Below, in pieces: positions 61,106 to 64,000 of a stretch of DNA of 64,000 nucleotides. A program made the position numbers and the translations under genes. The notes beneath the pieces were generated by a model, which had not been told where the DNA came from, searched no databases, and saw nothing but the letters and a program-made list of their open reading frames with translations. The DNA lies in assembly GCA_018066125.1 (NCBI GenBank), contig JAGHSA010000062.1, forward strand, positions 1 through 64,000, given 5' to 3'. The stretch's first letter is position 1, and each line of letters begins with the position of its first letter. This DNA comes from Candidatus Cryptobacteroides onthequi (GTDB taxonomy: Bacteria > Bacteroidota > Bacteroidia > Bacteroidales > UBA932).

Positions 61106-61111
61106 AGCTGA

Positions 61112-61570
61112 CTATTTGAGCTCTGTCCAGTATGCGGTCTCGCTGATGCCGAGAACAGTTCCCTTGAGGCTGAGACGTCCGTCTGAAAGGAAGGTACAGG
61201 TGACATTGGCGCGGATACCGCGCTGAGGATCGTAGATCTTGGTTCCATTCCAGCACTTCTTGGCAGAGTCGTATACAAGACCGTCGAAAAGGACCACCTT
61301 GTCGCAAGGTACAGAACGGAGACTCTTGTCAGGGTTCTTCTCATCGAGACGCTTGGCTCCAGTCTTTGGATCCTTGTCGCCAGCTACCCAGAAGATCTGG
61401 GCGCGGAAACTTCCATTGGAGTTGCGGGTCACCTGCACTTTGTAGGCATCGCCGCCCTGGACTGACTCATATTTGCCGATGATGCTCTCAGCATTGGAAT
61501 TTTTGGCATTCTGGGCAAAAGACGCGATGCACACAAGTGCCGCAACGATAGTAAGAATGAATTTTCTCAT
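61112..61570 (-). CDS. DUF2147-family secreted protein
   Basis: A 152-residue protein with a signal peptide (1-19, ending ASFAQ) and a lipocalin-like beta-barrel of the DUF2147 type. Family features are IGKYESVQGGDAYKVQV, FWVAGDKDPKTGAKRLDEKN and LRSVPCDKVVLFDGL. C-terminal GISETAYWTEL completes the fold. Start 61570 is used because the -7 element at 61594-61602 lies just upstream, inside a longer in-frame extension. Function is unknown; it may bind small molecules in the periplasm. Confidence 0.85.
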   Translation of the reverse strand: MRKFILTIVAALVCIASFAQNAKNSNAESIIGKYESVQGGDAYKVQVTRNSNGSFRAQIFWVAGDKDPKTGAKRLDEKNPDKSLRSVPCDKVVLFDGLVYDSAKKCWNGTKIYDPQRGIRANVTCTFLSDGRLSLKGTVLGISETAYWTELK

Positions 61571-61593
61571 GTGTGTCAGTGTTTGATTTATTT

Positions 61594-61602
61594 GCAAAAA
61601 TA
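61594..61602 (-). promoter_or_regulatory. -7 element of the DUF2147 gene
   Basis: The minus strand reads TATTTTTGC, 23 bp before the ATG at 61570. Confidence 0.5.
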
Positions 61603-61671
61603 ACCACAAACACGCCACAAAACTTGCAAAAAAGGGTCAGATATTGGGAGATATTACCACTCTTACCTGCA

Positions 61672-62361
61672 TCAGGCATCTCTTCCGGCACGCAGTGCCC
61701 TGCTGGCTGCGATATATAACAGACTTACTGCCACAAGTGCGCCAAGCAACCCGACTGCATACCAGACAACACCCATGAAAGGGAAAGACCTGCTGAATCC
61801 GAATGCGCCGAGCGGAGATCCCCAGTCCAGAAAGAAATATGGATACCTGACTCCTGGAGAGAACTGCCAGTTCAGGATATAGCCGAGAGAAGCGAATCCC
61901 AGGTAATAAAGCGGCGGCACCGCTCCCCAGAGTGCATCCTTGTACCTGAGATCAAGGCACCTGCTTACGACCAGATAGTCGACAACTGCAAGAAGAGGCG
62001 AGAACACATGAACAAGGCAGCTGCTGAGAGTGAATGGATTGCCTTCCATGGTAGGCGCGAGGATAAAACAGAAGACTGTGCCTGTAAGTGTGATCGAGAT
62101 TGTGAACATCATCTTTGCAACCGACCAGGAGCGGCCAGGAGAGATGCCTTTCAGCATCATCACTCCCCCTGCCATGCATACTGCGGCGATCCAGAAATTT
62201 GATTGGATGGTGAAATAGAGCAGAGAATTCCGGAGAGGTATTTCATGGGGCGAAATTTGATTATCATCAGCAAATATCGTAAAATTGCCAGTATCATAGA
62301 TATATGACTTTATTAAAAACAGAAATCCATGACATTGATTGAAGCCGTGAAAGCCCGCCAT
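61672..62361 (-). CDS. Pr6Pr-like membrane protein, 5' end doubtful
   Basis: A hydrophobic protein with about five membrane segments and the family-type motif LLYFTIQSNFWIAAV, as in Pr6Pr-like membrane proteins of unknown function. Family members normally have one more membrane helix before this motif. Here the upstream sequence is not hydrophobic and has no good start: the nearest in-frame ATGs are at 62361, inside the divergent nitroreductase gene, and at 62175, inside the first helix. The nitroreductase promoter also lies in the stretch. I infer a truncated 5' end or a decaying gene; the coordinates given use the ATG at 62361. Confidence 0.5.
   Translation of the reverse strand: MAGFHGFNQCHGFLFLIKSYIYDTGNFTIFADDNQISPHEIPLRNSLLYFTIQSNFWIAAVCMAGGVMMLKGISPGRSWSVAKMMFTISITLTGTVFCFILAPTMEGNPFTLSSCLVHVFSPLLAVVDYLVVSRCLDLRYKDALWGAVPPLYYLGFASLGYILNWQFSPGVRYPYFFLDWGSPLGAFGFSRSFPFMGVVWYAVGLLGALVAVSLLYIAASRALRAGRDA
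62256..62288 (+). promoter_or_regulatory. Promoter of the nitroreductase gene
   Basis: TTTG at 62256-62259, a 20-bp spacer and TAAAATTGC at 62280-62288 match the consensus with one mismatch. The leader would be about 35 nt. Confidence 0.65.
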
Positions 62362-63021
62362 TCGGTGAGGAAATACATAGACAGACCTCTGCCCGAGGCC
62401 ATAATAAAAGAACTTGAGGAGACTGTGGCGCAAGTCAACAGAGAGGGCCATCTCCATATCCAGCTTGTGACCCGAGAGCCACGCGGCTTCGGAGGAAGAA
62501 TGGCGTACGGTACATTCTCCGGGGTAAGCAGCTATTTCGTGGCGGCCGGTCCCAAGAGCGGAGATCTAGAGGAGAAGATAGGATATTACGGTGAGAAACT
62601 GGTGCTGAAAGCTCAGCAGCTTGGACTCAACACATGCTGGGCCGGACTCACCTACAACAAGATCCCAGGTACATACGAGCTTGATGATAATGAAAAGATC
62701 GTCTGCTACATCGCACTGGGATACGGACAGACCCAGGGCACTGAGCGCAGCCACAAGAAGCTCGAAGAACTGAGCAATGTCAGCGATGCCACTCCGCAAT
62801 GGTTCCGTGCCGGTGTGGAAGCCGCTCAGCTCGCGCCGACAGCAGTCAACCAGCAGAAGTTCTACATCGAATATCTCGGCACCGATGGAACTTCCGGGAA
62901 GCCGCAGGTGTCGATCAGGAGCAGATTCTCAATGGTCGGCTACACAAAGACCGATCTGGGCATAGTACGTCTCCATTTCGAGATAGGAGCCGGCATCGAC
63001 AATTTTGAATGGGTGAAGTGA
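62329..63021 (+). CDS. Nitroreductase-family flavoprotein
   Basis: A 230-residue FMN-dependent oxidoreductase of the nitroreductase fold (TM1586-like). The opening is typical: IEAVKARHSVRKYIDRPL. GLNTCWAGLTYNK and IALGYGQTQG line the flavin site, and FRAGVEAAQLAPTAVNQQ repeats a half-domain motif. It uses NAD(P)H to reduce nitro- or quinone-type compounds; the natural substrate is unknown. It is followed, with a 1-bp gap, by the converging luxS gene. Confidence 0.88.
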   Translation: MTLIEAVKARHSVRKYIDRPLPEAIIKELEETVAQVNREGHLHIQLVTREPRGFGGRMAYGTFSGVSSYFVAAGPKSGDLEEKIGYYGEKLVLKAQQLGLNTCWAGLTYNKIPGTYELDDNEKIVCYIALGYGQTQGTERSHKKLEELSNVSDATPQWFRAGVEAAQLAPTAVNQQKFYIEYLGTDGTSGKPQVSIRSRFSMVGYTKTDLGIVRLHFEIGAGIDNFEWVK

Positions 63022-63022
63022 C

Positions 63023-63538
63023 TCAGGCGTCGTAGAATGTCTGCCCTCCGGCAAGCTCAGGTCTGACGATACCCGGATACTCGCAATGGAATTCATCGCG
63101 GAGGCGTCCGAGGTAGCGCTCTGCCTCCCACTTTGCCATAGGAAGGTCATGCATGAGATAGTTGCCGCAGGTGGCAGCGGTGGTTCCTGGCACTTCTCCC
63201 TCATATTCGAGGACGAAAGTGAAGGCACCGATCATCAGCTGGCGTATCTCCTCGCATGAGTATGAGCCGTTGACGATGAGATAGTTGCCGGTAAGGCATC
63301 CCATAGGTCCCCAGTAGATGATATTCTGCTTCCATCCGTCAAGGTTGCGCAGATATGTGGCGACAAGGTGCTCGATGGTGTGGAGAGCGGCACAGTTGAC
63401 CGCAGGCTCATGGTTGGGCGCAGTCATGCGTATGTCGTAGGTCGTGAAAGTGGTCTTTCCGAAAGAGTCCTGACGAGAGATATAGATACCCGGTCTGAGG
63501 TTTGAATGATCTACCTGAAAACTTGCTATGACTTCCAT
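63023..63538 (-). CDS. luxS: S-ribosylhomocysteine lyase
   Basis: A 171-residue LuxS enzyme that cleaves S-ribosylhomocysteine to homocysteine and DPD, the precursor of autoinducer 2. Metal ligands His53 and His57 are in the HTIEH motif with catalytic Glu56, Cys124 is in TAATCGNY, and catalytic Cys81 is in GCLTGNYL. The start at 63538 (MEVIASFQVDHS) gives the normal length; the frame upstream runs into the next gene's promoter. It stands as a single gene, so its main role may be methyl-cycle recycling. The partner pfs/mtn gene is not in the window. Confidence 0.96.
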   Translation of the reverse strand: MEVIASFQVDHSNLRPGIYISRQDSFGKTTFTTYDIRMTAPNHEPAVNCAALHTIEHLVATYLRNLDGWKQNIIYWGPMGCLTGNYLIVNGSYSCEEIRQLMIGAFTFVLEYEGEVPGTTAATCGNYLMHDLPMAKWEAERYLGRLRDEFHCEYPGIVRPELAGGQTFYDA

Positions 63539-63566
63539 GTGGCGTGTATTGAATTTGTTCTGTTCT

Positions 63567-63575
63567 GCAAAGTTA
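63567..63575 (-). promoter_or_regulatory. -7 element of luxS
   Basis: The minus strand reads TAACTTTGC, a full match, 28 bp before the ATG at 63538. Confidence 0.55.
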
Positions 63576-63623
63576 GTGATTATTCCGTAATCTGCGGCGG
63601 CATCACCTTCTACTGTTTTTTCA

Positions 63624-63631
63624 TATATTTG
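63624..63631 (+). promoter_or_regulatory. -7 element of the sialidase-like gene
   Basis: TATATTTG, 19 bp before the ATG at 63651, divergent from luxS. Confidence 0.5.
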
Positions 63632-63650
63632 TAAAAACACACAGACACAT

Positions 63651-64000
63651 ATGCGATCTTTCCGAAATTTCATCGCGGCTTTCTGTATGGCCGCCGCACT
63701 CTCAGTGAACTCATGCGCTCCGACAGAGCCACACAGTGTACTGGAACTCCCGGCAGGAGAAGGCAACTCACGCAACAGCGAAGGCGACTTCATCGTGCTC
63801 AAGGGAGGCGACATACTCTTCGCTTACAGCAAGTTCATCGGCGGCAAGGGTGATGACCATGACAGATGCGTGATTGCAGCCCGTGTATCGAAGGACAAGG
63901 GTGAGAGCTGGAGTTCGGAAGACCGTATCATCGCCACCAATGAGGTAGAGCCAGAGGGAAATGTGATGAGCGTCTCGCTTCTGCGTCTGCAGGACGGACG
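63651..64000 (+). CDS. Partial sialidase-like lipoprotein (N-terminus)
   Basis: ATG at 63651 opens a frame of 116 codons that runs off the right edge. It has a lipoprotein leader (VNSC, Cys22), and then beta strands of a sialidase/BNR propeller: GDFIVLKGGDILFAYSKF and a clear Asp-box, SKDKGESWSS. The likely product is an exo-sialidase or related exo-glycosidase, but the catalytic residues lie outside the window. Confidence 0.72.
   Translation, partial: MRSFRNFIAAFCMAAALSVNSCAPTEPHSVLELPAGEGNSRNSEGDFIVLKGGDILFAYSKFIGGKGDDHDRCVIAARVSKDKGESWSSEDRIIATNEVEPEGNVMSVSLLRLQDG

Noticed and set aside
1..64000. Mobile element, prophage, CRISPR array, rRNA or tRNA genes
   Set aside because: No transposase, integrase, phage structural gene, spacer-repeat pattern or tRNA-like cloverleaf was recognised in genes or gaps.

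Overview
The window is about 64 kb of bacterial chromosome with roughly 44 protein genes, packed mostly as short co-oriented runs. It reads as a member of the Bacteroidales. The evidence is a SusC/SusD pair, many secreted glycoside hydrolases, lipoproteins with Bacteroidetes-type signal peptides, a C10 (streptopain-like) protease, rubrerythrin, and repeated promoter elements of the Bacteroidetes sigma-A type (TAnnTTTG at -7, sometimes TTTG 19-21 bp upstream) with almost no Shine-Dalgarno sequences. Genus is not assigned. No rRNA, tRNA, CRISPR array, insertion sequence or phage gene was seen.

Region 1 (1-11.5 kb) is a carbohydrate-use locus: GH2 enzyme, GH106-like lipoprotein, GntP-type permease, terminator, then a SusC-like receptor and SusD-like lipoprotein ending in a second terminator. 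A convergent D-aminoacylase-family amidohydrolase follows. Region 2 (13.2-19.8 kb) is signalling. One operon encodes a deoxyribosyltransferase-like protein, a membrane protein with a nucleotide-binding-like C-terminus and a RelA/SpoT-type synthetase. Next to it is a partner-switching module (SpoIIE-type phosphatase, RsbW-like kinase, STAS antagonist) and an aminoglycoside-phosphotransferase-like kinase.

Region 3 (19.8-28.9 kb) is a minus-strand glycan block: FAD oxidoreductase, GH92, a GH97-esterase fusion and an unusual membrane-anchored SARP-like regulator that probably controls it. Region 4 (29.1-38.8 kb) holds a polyferredoxin membrane protein and a tightly packed surface operon: a Big2-repeat lipoprotein, a TonB-dependent receptor, a DUF4876-type lipoprotein and a DUF6850-type outer-membrane barrel. 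Region 5 is proline synthesis (proB, proA). Its promoter region is an 82% identical copy of a 57-bp element found ten kilobases upstream.

Region 6 (41.2-55.2 kb) has an operon with a secreted FAD oxidoreductase, an acyltransferase, an exported glutamate-racemase-like lipoprotein and a BNR-type protein. It continues with an FAD/Fe-S D-2-hydroxyacid dehydrogenase divergent from a TetR-type regulator, two further glycosidase-like lipoproteins and a C69 dipeptidase. Region 7 (55.2-58.2 kb) is an AT-rich islet with an AraC regulator, a C10 cysteine protease and a small lipoprotein that could be its inhibitor. Region 8 (58.3-64 kb) carries an SGNH-YhcH fusion, rubrerythrin, an HD hydrolase, a DUF2147 protein, a Pr6Pr-like membrane protein with no clear start, a nitroreductase, luxS and the start of a sialidase-like lipoprotein.

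The most interesting candidates for an undescribed system are the three-gene RelA/SpoT operon, the exported racemase operon and the repeated 57-bp promoter element.
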